64,000 bases of DNA from Maniola hyperantus (GCF_902806685.2 NC_048539.1:384501-448500), one strand, 5' to 3'. Counted from the first letter of the stretch, positions 51,833-62,860 are shown. Program-made: numbers and translations. Notes: generated from the sequence alone by a model not told the origin.

Positions 51833-52011
51833 AGAGCCTCAATAGCTCAACCGGTATAGGAGTGGACTGAAAACCGAAAGGACGACGGTTCAAACCCCGC
51901 CCGTTGCACTATTGTCGTACCTACTCCTAGCACAAGCCTGACGCTTAATTGGAGAGGAAAGGGGAATATTAGTCATTTAACATGGCTAATATTCTTTAAA
52001 AAAAAAAAAAA
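51833..52011 (+). mobile_element. SINE-3, full length
   Basis: GAGCCTCAATAGCTCAACCG, CTGAAAA loop, GGTTCAAACCC, body and A-tail (51998-52011). Confidence 0.85.
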
Positions 52012-52500
52012 GCTTATGTCGTCTAGACGTCGGTATATAAAAGGAAATAAATTAGACGAAAAAAAAAAACTTCCTGTAGTGCAGAATAATATTGCCTTTG
52101 CTATTTAGGAGTGGAGCAATATTACTTTTCTAAATATTTGTAAGACGTGCGCAATGAGAATGACAGACGTGTGTATTGATTGTAGTGTAAATAGTGATTA
52201 TTTATCATCTATTTAGAGCTTACATCAACCAAGTTTTCCTACATTATTATTTTCTTGCGACTTCGTCCGCGTAGACTTCGACAATCGACATCATTACCAT
52301 TATTAACAAAGTGTGTTTGTTTGTTGGTTTGTCCTTCAATCACGTCGCAACGGTGCAACAGGTTGGCGCCAAATTTCAATGGGAAGTACCTACCCTATAG
52401 GTTTGGACCTTAACGGGTCTTGACAGACAGACAGACAACGAAGATATGAGTTCCTTTTTCTCAGGAGATACGAAATCCTGAAAATCCCAGAAATATGTGT
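52012..52500. other. Unassigned with repeat scraps
   Basis: 52305-52360 is a HelA piece (GTGTGTTTGTTTGTTGGTTT, CAATCACGTCGCAACGGTGC). 52362-52482 is a decayed minus-strand GTTCCG repeat. The rest is AT-rich. Confidence 0.5.
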
Positions 52501-52572
52501 TTACTACCAGTTTCTCACTGGTAAACGCAAAAATGTTTTTCTTTGTACCTACTGATAATAATTATTATTACT

Positions 52573-52752
52573 GTACGCGGCAGAAAGTGATGTACATCGA
52601 CCTTTAGAAGCAGATAGCAGATTTGTAGAGCATTGTCTCTGTCGCTGAGACCGACAAAACGTTATATATGTATGAGTGACAGAGACAATGCTATACAAAA
52701 CCGAAATGTCACTCTAATGGCCGATGTAGGTACATTACTTTCTGCCGCGTAC
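52573..52752. mobile_element. TA-flanked MITE, best CGCGGCAGAAAG copy
   Basis: GTACGCGGCAGAAAGTGATG at the left and CATTACTTTCTGCCGCGTAC at the right. TA just inside each outer G/C marks a Tc1/mariner-type target. Internal arms GCATTGTCTCTGTC/GACAGAGACAATGC. Confidence 0.85.
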
Positions 52753-52836
52753 TGTACAGAAACATTATCACCCCCTTTGGAGTTGATTTCCGAGAAACGA
52801 GTGATTATCCATGTCTGTCACGGTTTATTTAGTATA

Positions 52837-53268
52837 TTAGGGTTCCGTACCTCAAAAGGAAAAACGGAACCCTTATAGGTTCACTTTGTTGTCTGTCTGT
52901 CTGTCTATCTGTCGGTCTGTCAAGAAACCTACAGGGTTCTACTTCCCGTTGATCTAGAATCATGAAATTTTGTCTTATAGCAGACATTCGGGGAAAAATC
53001 TGAAAACGGTTTATTTAGGGGTTCATACAAAAAAATTAAATTGTGGTCATGAACTAATAATTAGTATTTTCAATTTTCGAAGTAAGATAACTATACCAAG
53101 TGGGGTATCATATGAAAGGGCTTTACTTTTGCATTCTAAAACAGATTTTTATTTATTTTTATATATCATAGTTTTTGAATTATCGTGCAAAATGTCGAAA
53201 AATTACGACTGTAGTACGAAAGCGGAACCCTCAGTGCGCGAGTCTGACTCGCACTTGGCCGGATTTTT
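52837..53268 (+). repeat. GTTCCG repeat, full length
   Basis: TTAGGGTTCCGTACCTCAAA to CTCGCACTTGGCCGG. The 139-residue frame 52970-53389 runs through it. Confidence 0.83.
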
Positions 53269-53487
53269 TTATACCTATGTGTCTAATTTCACGGAAAAAT
53301 ATCATTTAACATACATTACGTTACGTAGGAAAGCGTGCTGTGTACATTTACAAATTGGTCTAATTTGTATGACATCTTTTTCTAAATAAATGTTTATTTT
53401 TAAAATTCTCGTCGATTAGAATGATCTAATAACGCTTATATACGTATGGTAGGTATGTACGTGTTAACAACAACATAAGCTACAACA

Positions 53488-53760
53488 ACCATGATCAACC
53501 CATCGTCGGCTCACTACAGAGCACGGGCACACGAGTCTACTCTGTGGCACAGGTCTCCTCTCAGAATGAGAAGGGGTTTTGGGCGTAGTCTGACACGCTG
53601 GCCAATGTTGCCTTTGGCATTAAACAGACTGCCGCAATTTTTTTGACAACCTCTCTTTTTGACGCCGTGCAGGTGACTGTGGTCATATAAGTGGGGGTTG
53701 AATCCCGGCAGGGTAATTAGGAAATTTATATTTTCTAAATTGTCTCTGCTCGGGTGTGGG
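53488..53760. mobile_element. SINE-1 tail fragment and diverged SINE-2 relative
   Basis: 53488-53610 (minus) has CATGATCAACCCATCGTCGG with an internal GGCACACGAGTCTACTCTGT insertion. 53655-53760 (plus) has TGTGGTCATATAAGTGGGGG, B-box-like GGTTGAATCCC and TAATTAGGAAATTTATATTT. Confidence 0.6.
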
Positions 53761-54174
53761 CTAATATGCCATATTGCGCACAAAAAAACCAAGTATACCC
53801 TTCCGTTATGCCCATATTATGTAGAGCCCTTACATTATGATACCCCACTTGTTATTTTATTTTTTTATTTTATTTTATTTTTTACATCTTATTAGAACGG
53901 CAGTGCCACTTACACTAACTAGATAATTAATAATAAATTTAAATACAAATAAAGGTACAAGAAAAAAGACATAAAATACAAAACGATAAAAAATCAAAGG
54001 ATTTTGAATATGTACGCTGAGAACATTGAATGACATATTCATGCAATGCTCTCAGCGTACTTCAGTAACTCCCGAACCAGTATTATAGACCCATCATTAA
54101 ATGGGTCCCATTGAGCATTATTGTCCAAAAGCGCGTTGAATGATGCTAATGAACGGGGTATAGGTGACATAGAT
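53761..54174. other. AT-rich stretch with a short hairpin
   Basis: GTACGCTGAGAACATT (54011-54026) pairs with AATGCTCTCAGCGTAC (54045-54060). Otherwise unassigned. Confidence 0.55.
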
Positions 54175-54316
54175 CGGATCTGCCAAATTTCATGATTCTG
54201 GGTTAATGGGAAGTACCCTAAAGGTTTCTTGACAGAAACGACAGACGAACAGACGGACAACAAACTGATCCTATAAGGGTTCCTTTTGTCTTTTGAAGTA
54301 CGGAATCGTAAAAATA
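54175..54316 (-). repeat. GTTCCG repeat, 5' part
   Basis: TGCCAAATTTCATGATTCTG to GTACGGAATCGTAAAAA. Confidence 0.72.
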
Positions 54317-54419
54317 CACAAAAACCAAGCCTTGGCAACGCTAGCACACATTAGGTAATTTCTTCTGAGTACAACATACCTACAACAATTGGCTAGTCTG
54401 ACGGACTTTCACTTTCATT

Positions 54420-54880
54420 CCTCAGTGTATCGCGTCGATTCAATGACCTCTGAGATTACTCCTACCTATCACTGGACAACCCCCCACCTCTGGCCCCAGC
54501 AACCTCGCGGTTATATGGGCCGAAGCGCGGGAGGGCGCCCGTTCGGTACTTGCTCGGTGGCTCTTTCCCGGGGCGCCTTCTTGGCTCCATACAAATTATT
54601 TATATCTAGTCCTTGTCCCTGTGTGTCTTTCTCCCTTTTCTGGGGCAGACGTTCACTACTCGCAGATCCCCATGTGGCCAGAGGTCCGAATCCTTCCTCA
54701 AACACTTGCTGGTCCACGGTCACGGAGCCAAGCGGTTCCGCCTCTTGTGCCACTGGTGCGCGAACTCCCGTAGCTTCCCGAAGCTTTCTGCCGATGCGAC
54801 GAGAGCCTGGTAGAAGATCGGGCCCTCTTCCTCACGAACGACCCCGCCTACCACTGGACAGTGTGAAATGTTGAGGTTTT
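54420..54880 (+). pseudogene. GC-rich decayed coding fragment, zinc-finger-like
   Basis: GC-rich island. Frame 54613-54813 includes CGQRSESFLKHLLVHGHGAK...LLCHWC, with Cys and His spacing like a degenerate C2H2/CCHC finger of some retrotransposon proteins. A second frame (54389-54874) is open for 161 codons but of odd composition. Probably a relic of a transposon ORF. Identity not established. Confidence 0.3.
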
Positions 54881-55021
54881 ACCAGACCACACCAGAAAGT
54901 GAAGCGATGATAGCCTAGTATAGATAGATTGTTAGTAGACTATAGTAGATAGTAGTAGTAGTTACCTAGATAGTTGATAGATCAGTCAGTCAGTCAGTCA
55001 CCTTTTCGTTAATATAGGTAC

Positions 55022-55240
55022 ATACTAGCTGATGCCCGCGACTTCGTACGCGTGGATTTAGGTTTTTTAAAATCCTGTGGGAACTAAATTTTCCGGGATA
55101 AAAAGTAGCCTTGTCCTACCCCGGGTTACAAGCTACCTCTGTACCAAATTTCGTCAAAATCGGTTGAACGGTTGAGCCGTGAAAAGCTAGCAGACAGACA
55201 GACAGACACACTTTCGCATTTGTAATATTAGTATGGATGG
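55022..55240 (-). mobile_element. HelA Helitron-like element, well preserved
   Basis: CTAGCTGATGCCCGCGACTT at the 3' end, CAAAATCGGTTGAACGGTTG, (CAGA)n tract, TAATATTAGTATGGA at the 5' end (TCCATACTAATATTA on the minus strand). Shows TC...CTAG termini clearly. Confidence 0.82.
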
Positions 55241-55670
55241 ATTTAGATTTTGTTTGTTACGAATCAATCGTAAAAACCCACATTTCTTTTTATGATAAAT
55301 CAAAAAGTGCTGCATAAAGCAATGAATGGTCCGAAACCATTACGAAAGCGGTCACCGACTGACGTAGTGACGTCACATCGCTTGCTTCACGAGCACCTAT
55401 ATAAACATGCTAGGGTGACCAGCTTTCCGGCTACCTAGGGATTACTATGATACCTATAGTCCGCCATATTCCGTCCGTCCGTCCGTCCGTTGAAATGGAA
55501 ATCGGGGTATGAGGCGGGGGCGCCCCGCACACCCGCTATAGAGTGCACTAAAATTTAGTCTTTAAAGAAAAACGAGAAAAAGTAAAAGATTATTTTAATA
55601 ATGAAATTTAATTTAGAGAAAATATCAGAATGACGTCATTATTACCATAACTTTGTTCACATTCTTTAAA
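55241..55670. other. Unassigned with MITE scrap
   Basis: GTCCGTCCGTCCGTCCGTTG (55474-55493) simple repeat. 55494-55553 is part of the AGTACGCGACAGG MITE (ATCGGGGTATGAGGCGGGGG, CGCCCCGCACACCCGC). Confidence 0.5.
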
Positions 55671-55672
55671 AA

Positions 55673-55803
55673 GAGCAACCGCCGAGTTTCTTGCTAGTTC
55701 TTCGTGGTAGGAAAGGCATAACGAACCAGTGGTTCAGAACATTTGACGATTCAAAAGTACTTGTATAAGTTTAAATAAATAAAAATATATTTATTTATTT
55801 ATT
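55673..55803 (+). repeat. LINE-C 3' end
   Basis: AGAGCAACCGCCGAGTTTCT, GAACCAGTGGTTCAGAACAT, AAAAGTACTTGTATAAGTTT and a TTTATTTATT tail. Confidence 0.72.
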
Positions 55804-55859
55804 TATACATAAATTTCGGAACAAGTTTAATGACCTCCTAGGAATGTGGAATATACTAG

Positions 55860-56099
55860 GTATGAGTGGGAGGTCCCGGGATCGATTCCCCGTAGTAGCA
55901 ATTTGGACAACGTCTGAATTAGCTCTGATATGGTTAGAGACATCTGCATCAGCCGTAGCTACCATTCTACCAATTTAGCGTTATGGTATGTTGCCGAAGA
56001 TGAATATGCCATACAACTTTTGGTTAGCTCGCTTCAATGTTAGACTAACATCATTAATTAGTAATTGTTAAGAGCTAACTGGTCAGTGAATTAAAAAAA
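55860..56099 (+). mobile_element. Diverged SINE-2 relative
   Basis: GAGTGGGAGGTCCCGGGATC (55864), GCATCAGCCGTAGCTACCAT, GGTTAGCTCGCTTCAATGTT, GTTAAGAGCTAACTGGTCAG and A-tail ending at 56099. Confidence 0.65.
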
Positions 56100-56148
56100 G
56101 TGTTCGATATATTTTAGTGTGTGACGTTGTAAATTTTGAATGTTGATT

Positions 56149-56202
56149 GGATACCTGGCTCTCACCCAGGAGGCTCGGGTTCGATTCCCGGTATCGGAAC
56201 CA
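56149..56202 (+). pseudogene. tRNA-Glu(CTC) 3' half with encoded CCA
   Basis: CCTGG-CTCTCAC-CCAGG is a perfect anticodon arm with CTC at 56161-56163. The TpsiC arm contains GGTTCGATTCC. The acceptor 3' strand TATCGGA is followed by A and CCA (56200-56202). The acceptor 5' strand and most of the D arm are missing, so it cannot be a working gene. Eukaryotic tRNA genes do not encode CCA, so this looks like a copy made from mature tRNA. Confidence 0.75.
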
Positions 56203-56759
56203 ATTTGTAAGGGTGGTAAATTCCCTTGTAATGTATATGAGGTGTTATAAATGAAATTTGCTAGATGTTAGGCAAAATTGTTTTTAATGTAACTTTTACC
56301 GGGGTCGCTTAATACATAGTGATGGCTAATAATGCTTAGTTATTCTAGCTTAATGCCAAGACTTAATTTAGATACATTAGAATGCCTTAGGTAGATAGTA
56401 CATAAAATCTATGTTTTAAATTTAAGATGCCATTGGCATGGAATAGACAATGACACAGTAAAATTCATAAAATTGTTTCAAAATAAAAGCTCAGTAGTAA
56501 AGACAGGGTTCTTACTGTACACATACACTAAGAAGGTTCACTAAACTGTTCCAGGATACAAACATTTGCTTACTTGTAGGTGCGAAGACTGCAATGTAGC
56601 TGGACGGCATCGGCCAAGATCCAAAACTCAATTTAACTTGATTCTTCACAACCGAAATGTTTCCTTACAAAGATTTTCACCAAGTCTTATCCATAGAAAT
56701 TAAGTTGCCAACGTGAATGTGCAAAAGAAATAAATACGAAAACCGAAAACTAAAAACGG

Positions 56760-57547
56760 AAACGCAAACGGAAACGCAAACGGAAACCCTGCAACAAAGA
56801 AAAACAAGATTATAATTTGTGCTGTGTGAAAATTTCGACACGTGGAATTTTCCCGATCAAACACAACTCACCTATTGAACTCCTGGCCACCAATGGTTTT
56901 CAGGAGTCCACCCACAACCCATTATCCTCATTTATTTGGGAAGGTAAAAATAACTGGAACTGAAAGGGAAATCATGAAATTAGGATTTTCTCCAACCAAA
57001 CCGCCATTTTGTCGAATCCACATTACTTGATTTTTCACTCACCATAATTGATGAAACATTGAAATACGTTAGGATGACTAAATTTATAACAATTGTATTT
57101 TCCCAGGCGAAGCCATGGGCGAAAAGGAGTGAGATTTTCCTGGAACGAAAAAATTCGTCTTCACATGTTGACTCCAGAAAAATTCTAAATCTCACCAATC
57201 GGTGTTGCCAGACGCAACCCGAGTGTGGCCGCTCTCATTTAGTTTGATCATGAAGCCAATTCATTTTTGAATATTTGCGGAACCTAAGGATATATTATAA
57301 GAACCGTTTTGTTAATGACTTAACAATAAACAAATGATATTATGGTTTTATTTAATTATTTTGTTTTATTTTTACGACAATTGACAACGAAGCAAACGCC
57401 ATCTATTGTGGCTCGAATGAACTCTGAACATCGACCCACGCGTAGTTCTGCACCTTGATGCTAGGTGGCACCAACATACTTTGAACAAAATTGATTTTTA
57501 TTAAAAGCGAAACGCTAGTTAGTAGTTCAAAATTTACAACGTCACAA
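56760..57547 (+). repeat. 788-bp tandem duplication, first copy
   Basis: Starts with AAACGCAAACGG twice and ends TTCAAAATTTACAACGTCAC then AA. All small frames in it (56842, 56980, 57059) are translated identically in the second copy 793 bp on, so the copies look identical over their length. Confidence 0.93.
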
Positions 57548-57552
57548 TACTT

Positions 57553-58340
57553 AAACGCAAACGGAAACGCAAACGGAAACCCTGCAACAAAGAAAAACAA
57601 GATTATAATTTGTGCTGTGTGAAAATTTCGACACGTGGAATTTTCCCGATCAAACACAACTCACCTATTGAACTCCTGGCCACCAATGGTTTTCAGGAGT
57701 CCACCCACAACCCATTATCCTCATTTATTTGGGAAGGTAAAAATAACTGGAACTGAAAGGGAAATCATGAAATTAGGATTTTCTCCAACCAAACCGCCAT
57801 TTTGTCGAATCCACATTACTTGATTTTTCACTCACCATAATTGATGAAACATTGAAATACGTTAGGATGACTAAATTTATAACAATTGTATTTTCCCAGG
57901 CGAAGCCATGGGCGAAAAGGAGTGAGATTTTCCTGGAACGAAAAAATTCGTCTTCACATGTTGACTCCAGAAAAATTCTAAATCTCACCAATCGGTGTTG
58001 CCAGACGCAACCCGAGTGTGGCCGCTCTCATTTAGTTTGATCATGAAGCCAATTCATTTTTGAATATTTGCGGAACCTAAGGATATATTATAAGAACCGT
58101 TTTGTTAATGACTTAACAATAAACAAATGATATTATGGTTTTATTTAATTATTTTGTTTTATTTTTACGACAATTGACAACGAAGCAAACGCCATCTATT
58201 GTGGCTCGAATGAACTCTGAACATCGACCCACGCGTAGTTCTGCACCTTGATGCTAGGTGGCACCAACATACTTTGAACAAAATTGATTTTTATTAAAAG
58301 CGAAACGCTAGTTAGTAGTTCAAAATTTACAACGTCACAA
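57553..58340 (+). repeat. 788-bp tandem duplication, second copy
   Basis: Follows the first after a 5-bp spacer (TACTT, 57548-57552). The unit contains CACGTGGAATTTTCCCGATC, CCTGGCCACCAATGGTTTTC and AACGCCATCTATTGTGGCTC. No recognised protein. Confidence 0.93.
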
Positions 58341-58343
58341 GTG

Positions 58344-58651
58344 TACTGATATTTTGACTGTCTTAATCCTAGTATTATGTATTTGACTGTCTTAGGCCTA
58401 GTATTATGTGTGATGCGCGAGTAAAAACGTTAACAAAAAAACTGTTAGGTAGGTACATAAATTAATCTTAGTACAAATGATAAAATATCAATTTATTATA
58501 CACGAGTCTAACAAAAACCGTTGCTTTTTCGTAACTCGACAAAAGCATAATAAAACTTTACCACTGAAGAGATTCTCCAATAAATATTTATGAGTTTATC
58601 TTTGCATAGGTCAACCAAAGCTGTCTCTATGCAAAATACATCCATCTAATA
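58344..58651. other. AT-rich stretch with a short direct repeat
   Basis: TTTGACTGTCTTA..CCTAGTATTATGT occurs twice (58354, 58383), about 30 bp apart. Otherwise unassigned. Confidence 0.5.
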
Positions 58652-58850
58652 TTATAAATGAAAAAGTGTGTCTGTCTGTCCGTTAGCTTTTCACGTCCCA
58701 TCAGTTTAACCGAATGTTGACGAAATTTGGTAGATACAAACATAGCTTGAATCTCGGAGAAGGACATAGACTGGAGTCAGAGTTTAGTTTCCACGGGATT
58801 AAAAAAACCGAAACCAAACCAAAGTTCTAGATCATCTAGATTTTAGTACC
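58652..58850 (+). mobile_element. HelA Helitron-like element, decayed
   Basis: CTAATATTATAAATGAAAAA start, TCTGTCTGTCCGTTAGCTTT, GACGAAATTTGGTAGATACA. Ends near TTTCCACGGGATTAAAAAAA. The 3' hairpin is lost. Confidence 0.65.
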
Positions 58851-60107
58851 TAAGTAATAAAAAATGTCATTAAAAATATGAGGATAAAATCTTATAATTC
58901 TATTAATAATTTATTACACAATAAATACTACTCGTAAAATATCAATGTAAAAATATTGTAAACGTGATAAAAAAAGGTTGTAAAAGCAACATAATTAGTA
59001 AATGTGACCCTTAGACATGCTAGACTAGACTAAATATAACTCATCATTTGTTAGTTTCGATAGTTGAACTTAAAAAACTTAACATGATTTTATTATTACT
59101 AATCAAATAATTTTCACGACTATTCAATATTTTATTATATATACATATATATTATTTATATTCAATATTTCAATACTAATTAACCATTTTGTACTAGACT
59201 CTATTTAGAAAACAAGGTCAATACCAATTATTATTGTTAGCAAAAAGGTGTCTAGAGAATATCAATTTAACAAGCGGTCAAGGATGGTTAGTATAATTCA
59301 GATTTCAGATGCCATTTGTTAACTACTTACAGACAAAAGTACTTGATTTTTATCCGATTACGACAAAGCCAAAGTGGTAGGGTTATGATTGTTAATAATT
59401 ATATTAATATTATTACCTCTTGCTAATTCCACAACTAAAAAAATAAGTATAATAAGAAAAATTAATTTAAGGTTAGATCAATAGTTTCTTAAAATTGCAG
59501 AAAAATAGTTAACATATAATGTTAATATTAAATGTAAATATTAACTTATCATAATAATAAATCATAATAAAAGTTTATTAACCCAAGATACAGCTAGATT
59601 CTGATATTAGGCGGGCAAAATTGCGGGTTTTTGTTAGATATAATACCCATATTGTTTTTATCAAAACAAAAGTAATATTTTCTGCTATAGGCCAAGGTTA
59701 ACTAAATATTAAACAAAAGTTTTATTTAATAAAATATATCAGCAGATTTTAGTAAAACAAATAGGTGCTTATTATTTTGTTTTAATTAGGTTTCTCGATT
59801 TATCTACTATAATGTGGTTTTCAAGCTTATATAAGACTAAAACATTGGGAATAATAACATTATGTCATATTTTGTGATATTCTCTATCCTATAGGACATC
59901 AGTTATACAACTGGTCATTGCGTATGATACTTGCCTATGAAATAATATGCCAATCATTGCGCATACTATGACAAAATAGATATAAGATAGTAAAGGTAAT
60001 CCGATGACTTCATAGTAACTTATTAGCATATTGTCAATTGTCTTAATGCAGGCTGCTTTTTGGAGTATAATCTCATTTATGATCTTATTTTATATCAAAC
60101 TATATTA
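58851..60107. other. Very AT-rich, repeat-poor stretch
   Basis: The longest interval without a recognised repeat. No open frame, TIR, tandem array or GC-rich island. Could be conserved intronic or simply old sequence. Confidence 0.45.
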
Positions 60108-60345
60108 TTATACCCGCGACTTCGTACTCGTGAGTAACACCAAATTTTAACCCTCTATTTTATCTCCCTTAGGGGTTGTAAAATAACTTTCGACAATCCT
60201 TTCTTCGCAGATATCTACGTCATATAAAACATCATAAGCTATCTGCATGCCAAACAGCCTGATTCGTCCAGTAGATTGAGCTGTGCTTTGATAGATCAGT
60301 CAGTTAGTTACCGTTTCCTTTTATATATTTAGACTAGACTAGCAA
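60108..60345 (-). mobile_element. HelB Helitron-like element
   Basis: CCCGCGACTTCGTACTCGTG 3' end, GAGCTGTGCTTTGATAGATC, TTTATATATTTAGAC 5' end. CTAG not retained. Confidence 0.68.
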
Positions 60346-60955
60346 TTTCGTCATTGGATTTAGCTTGGTAAGTACCCCGTGGGAATACTTTAATTTTCCG
60401 GAAGCAGTTTATATCCTTCTCGGGAATGAAATATATCTGAACCTATCACATTTTCTCAAAATCGTTGTGATTGTTATATTTGCGCATTAGGTACTACACT
60501 CATTTTGATATAGGTAATTATATTTCAAAACTATAAAAATAAAACATTTTTTGTTTAGTTAATTAGAATCAGGAAGTAAATAATTATAAACAAAAATGAA
60601 CAAAACGCAGCTGCCTGTGATAAAATAAATAAATTGCTTATTGTGCAAAATTATGTATGGTATAAAAACAAAGAAGATTATTACAGTCCTGTGAAAATTA
60701 AAAAAAATCTTCCTTTGTACTACTATTACAAAATTTGAACATTTTCACACTTTTGTTACCTACGTAATACCATCGCATTTTACCTACAAATTGCATTAAA
60801 ATTGAATCACAATTGAAAATGGTGCCATACAGTTACTATATTATTATTATTTTTCAAAAAAATTATAGCTAGTGTCACTTGAAAATATGATGTAAGGATT
60901 CCAACGATACCCCGTACATCCTAATCTGTTCACGTTTTTTTTAATTTTTAAAGAC
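60346..60955. other. AT-rich unassigned with HelA scrap
   Basis: 60350-60480 is a weak HelA remnant (AAGTACCCCGTGGGAATACT). The remainder shows nothing. Confidence 0.4.
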
Positions 60956-60959
60956 TTTT

Positions 60960-61112
60960 AGCCATGTTAAATGACTAATATTACCCTTTTCTCTCCAACT
61001 AAGCGTCAGGCTTGTGCTAGGAGTAGGTACGACAATAGTCCAACGGGCGGGGTTTGAACCGTCGACCTTTCGGTTTTCAGTCCACTCCTTTACCGGTTGA
61101 GCTATTGAGGTT
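60960..61112 (-). mobile_element. SINE-3 on the minus strand
   Basis: GCCATGTTAAATGACTAATA to CCGGTTGAGCTATTGAGG. Complete tRNA-Phe-like head (CGGTTTTCAGTCCACTCC). Confidence 0.85.
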
Positions 61113-61480
61113 TATATTTAAAAGTCATGGTGGAATATAAAAACTAATATACTCATGAATACATGAAAACGTTACATTTCTTTTTTGGATAGTCGTGTTA
61201 ATATTTAAATGAAAATAATTTTGATGTAGTAGGTAAATATATATCTTATTAAAGACCTCTATCAAAAGTTAATATTAATCATCTGTAACCTCTGGCACGA
61301 AACTTTGACACTAATCAATGCTATCATTCATTTGGTTGTATGAAATTATTCCACTATTGATTAAAATAATTTTTATCTTTATTTTATTGGTTTGCCAAAA
61401 GATAATACACATATAAGAAACAAAATACAGTGCACTCAGTAAAAAAAATTGCGTGTACACCCAATTACTTTATTATTTAG
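61113..61480. other. AT-rich unassigned stretch
   Basis: Lies between two oppositely oriented SINE-3 copies. No motif recognised. Confidence 0.4.
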
Positions 61481-61481
61481 A

Positions 61482-61650
61482 GCCTCAATAGCTCAACGGG
61501 TAAAGGAGCGGACTGAAAACCGAAAGGTCGACGGTTCAAACCCCGCCCGTTGCACTATTGTCGTACCTACTCATAGCACAAGCCTGACGCTTAGTTGGAG
61601 AGGAAAGGGGAATATTAGTCATTTAACATGGCTAATATTTAAAAAACAAC
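61482..61650 (+). mobile_element. SINE-3, full length
   Basis: GCCTCAATAGCTCAACGGGT, GGTCGACGGTTCAAACCCCG, TTAGTCATTTAACATGGCTA and A-rich tail. With 60960-61112 it forms an inverted pair. Frame 61449-61718 is read through it. Confidence 0.85.
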
Positions 61651-61850
61651 AAAAAATTACTGCCCAACCGGCATGCATTTTTACAAGAGTGCAAGTGCGG
61701 GATTACCAGTTAACTTAAATCTAAAAATACAAATATGACAAAACACTATAGGTATAATTAAAAAAAAATTTACTATATAACAAGAAAAATTGAAAATTAA
61801 GAGGAAGCATACGACAATTTTAACAAACACTCTCAACATTATTGCAATTA
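61651..61850. other. Short unassigned stretch
   Basis: AT-rich and no feature seen. Confidence 0.35.
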
Positions 61851-62001
61851 CAGTGCGACAAGGCTCTCTTGGCACTTGAATGACAATGACAGGGGGGCGC
61901 TGTTAGAGAACAAAGGCTTAGAATATTCAAACAAGAACAAATACTTGACGGCAACGTTAGTTTCGATTTTCGCCACGCGCCAAGATAGCCTTGTCGCACT
62001 G
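61851..62001. mobile_element. TA-flanked MITE, CAGTGCGACAAGGCT family
   Basis: CAGTGCGACAAGGCTCTCTT and its inverse AAGATAGCCTTGTCGCACTG, flanked by TA on both sides (61849-61850, 62002-62003). 151 bp with GGGGGGCGCTGTTAGAG inside. Confidence 0.78.
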
Positions 62002-62267
62002 TATGTCTAATGTAGTAAAGGATTAGTATTATGAATTTAATAGAATACAGGCTTTATAGTAAATGTTGCCATTATCTTAATTAAAAGGAAAAATTTATAC
62101 GTGTCAAGTAAACGTTGAAACATGAAATTACGACACTAATAATAAATTCACTACCTAACCCATGGGCACCCTAATACATGTATGATTGCAATTTCTTTAT
62201 GCAATAGCAAAAATAAGGACACATGTTTACAGTGACTGAGTGAGTGATGATAAATATATATATGCGA

Positions 62268-62460
62268 CTAGATGCCGCGACTTCGTCCGCGTGGATGGAA
62301 GTTTCCTTTGAATTTCCGGGATTAAAATTAGCCTATGTTCTTCCCCGGGATGCAAGTTATCAGCTCTGTACCAAATTTCATCAAAATCAGATCAACGGAT
62401 GGGCCGTGAAAAGCTAGAAGACATACAGACGCACTGTCGCATTTATAATATTAGTATGAA
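62268..62460 (-). mobile_element. HelA Helitron-like element, nearest repeat to the gene
   Basis: CTAGATGCCGCGACTTCGTC, GATCAACGGATGGGCCGTGA, AATATTAGTATGAAGG. About 400 bp upstream of the splice acceptor. Confidence 0.75.
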
Positions 62461-62860
62461 GGATATGGATTAAAATTAAAGTTTTATAGCGACCTTATTC
62501 TAAACCAGAATTATGTTAATCACAGCTTATTCTAGGTTTGCCGAATATATCTACTAAACATATAAAAACATATGTAAATGCCAAATCAAAACGGGCAAAG
62601 TCACCGCACCATAACCTGATAACAATCGATTATAGTCGCCACTTGTTTGCCTCGACTACTACTTTTAGTTTACGTTTACTAACACAATCGCATACAACAC
62701 TCAAGATCACTCTGATGGGGATCGATAATATCCCACGCGTGGGCGTGGCCGCACCCCACGCCGATATTCGGCCTAAATGCTTCACAAATTAATTCAAACT
62801 TTGCGCCATATTACAAAACGATTTGCCCATAACAGATTCTATAGATATGCCTTTTCTTGA
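62461..62860. other. Intron sequence just upstream of the FAM43-family exon
   Basis: No repeat family recognised. It holds a GC-rich patch around 62735-62765 with GTGGGCGTGG and CCCCACGCC (GC-box/KLF-like, partly self-complementary) about 100 bp before the acceptor. An 84-residue open frame at 62538-62792 has no recognisable protein character. Confidence 0.5.

Larger units (their letters stand above)
56120..58339. mobile_element. 2.2-kb TIR element with tRNA half and internal 788-bp duplication
   Basis: Left end TGTGACGTTGTAAATTTTGA (21 bp with the next A) is exactly inverted at the right end (58319-58339). AGTG flanks both sides (56116-56119, 58340-58343), a candidate 4-bp target duplication. 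The inside has no transposase-like frame. A class II element or a rearranged LTR-like unit (TG...CA ends) are both possible. The superfamily is not recognised. Confidence 0.68.

Noticed and set aside
51833..51915. tRNA-Phe gene
   Set aside because: The head resembles tRNA-Phe with a GAA anticodon loop, but the acceptor stem does not pair and the body continues into the SINE-3 family present five times here.
52970..53389. 139-residue frame with SGVSYERALLLHSKTDFYLF...
   Set aside because: The same frame recurs in most GTTCCG repeat copies (9558, 11857, 27171, 35609), with changes and breaks. It is a shadow of a repeat, not a gene.
56842..57247. Genes inside the 788-bp unit
   Set aside because: Three short overlapping frames on both strands, none with a motif. 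Their conservation between copies only reflects the recent duplication.
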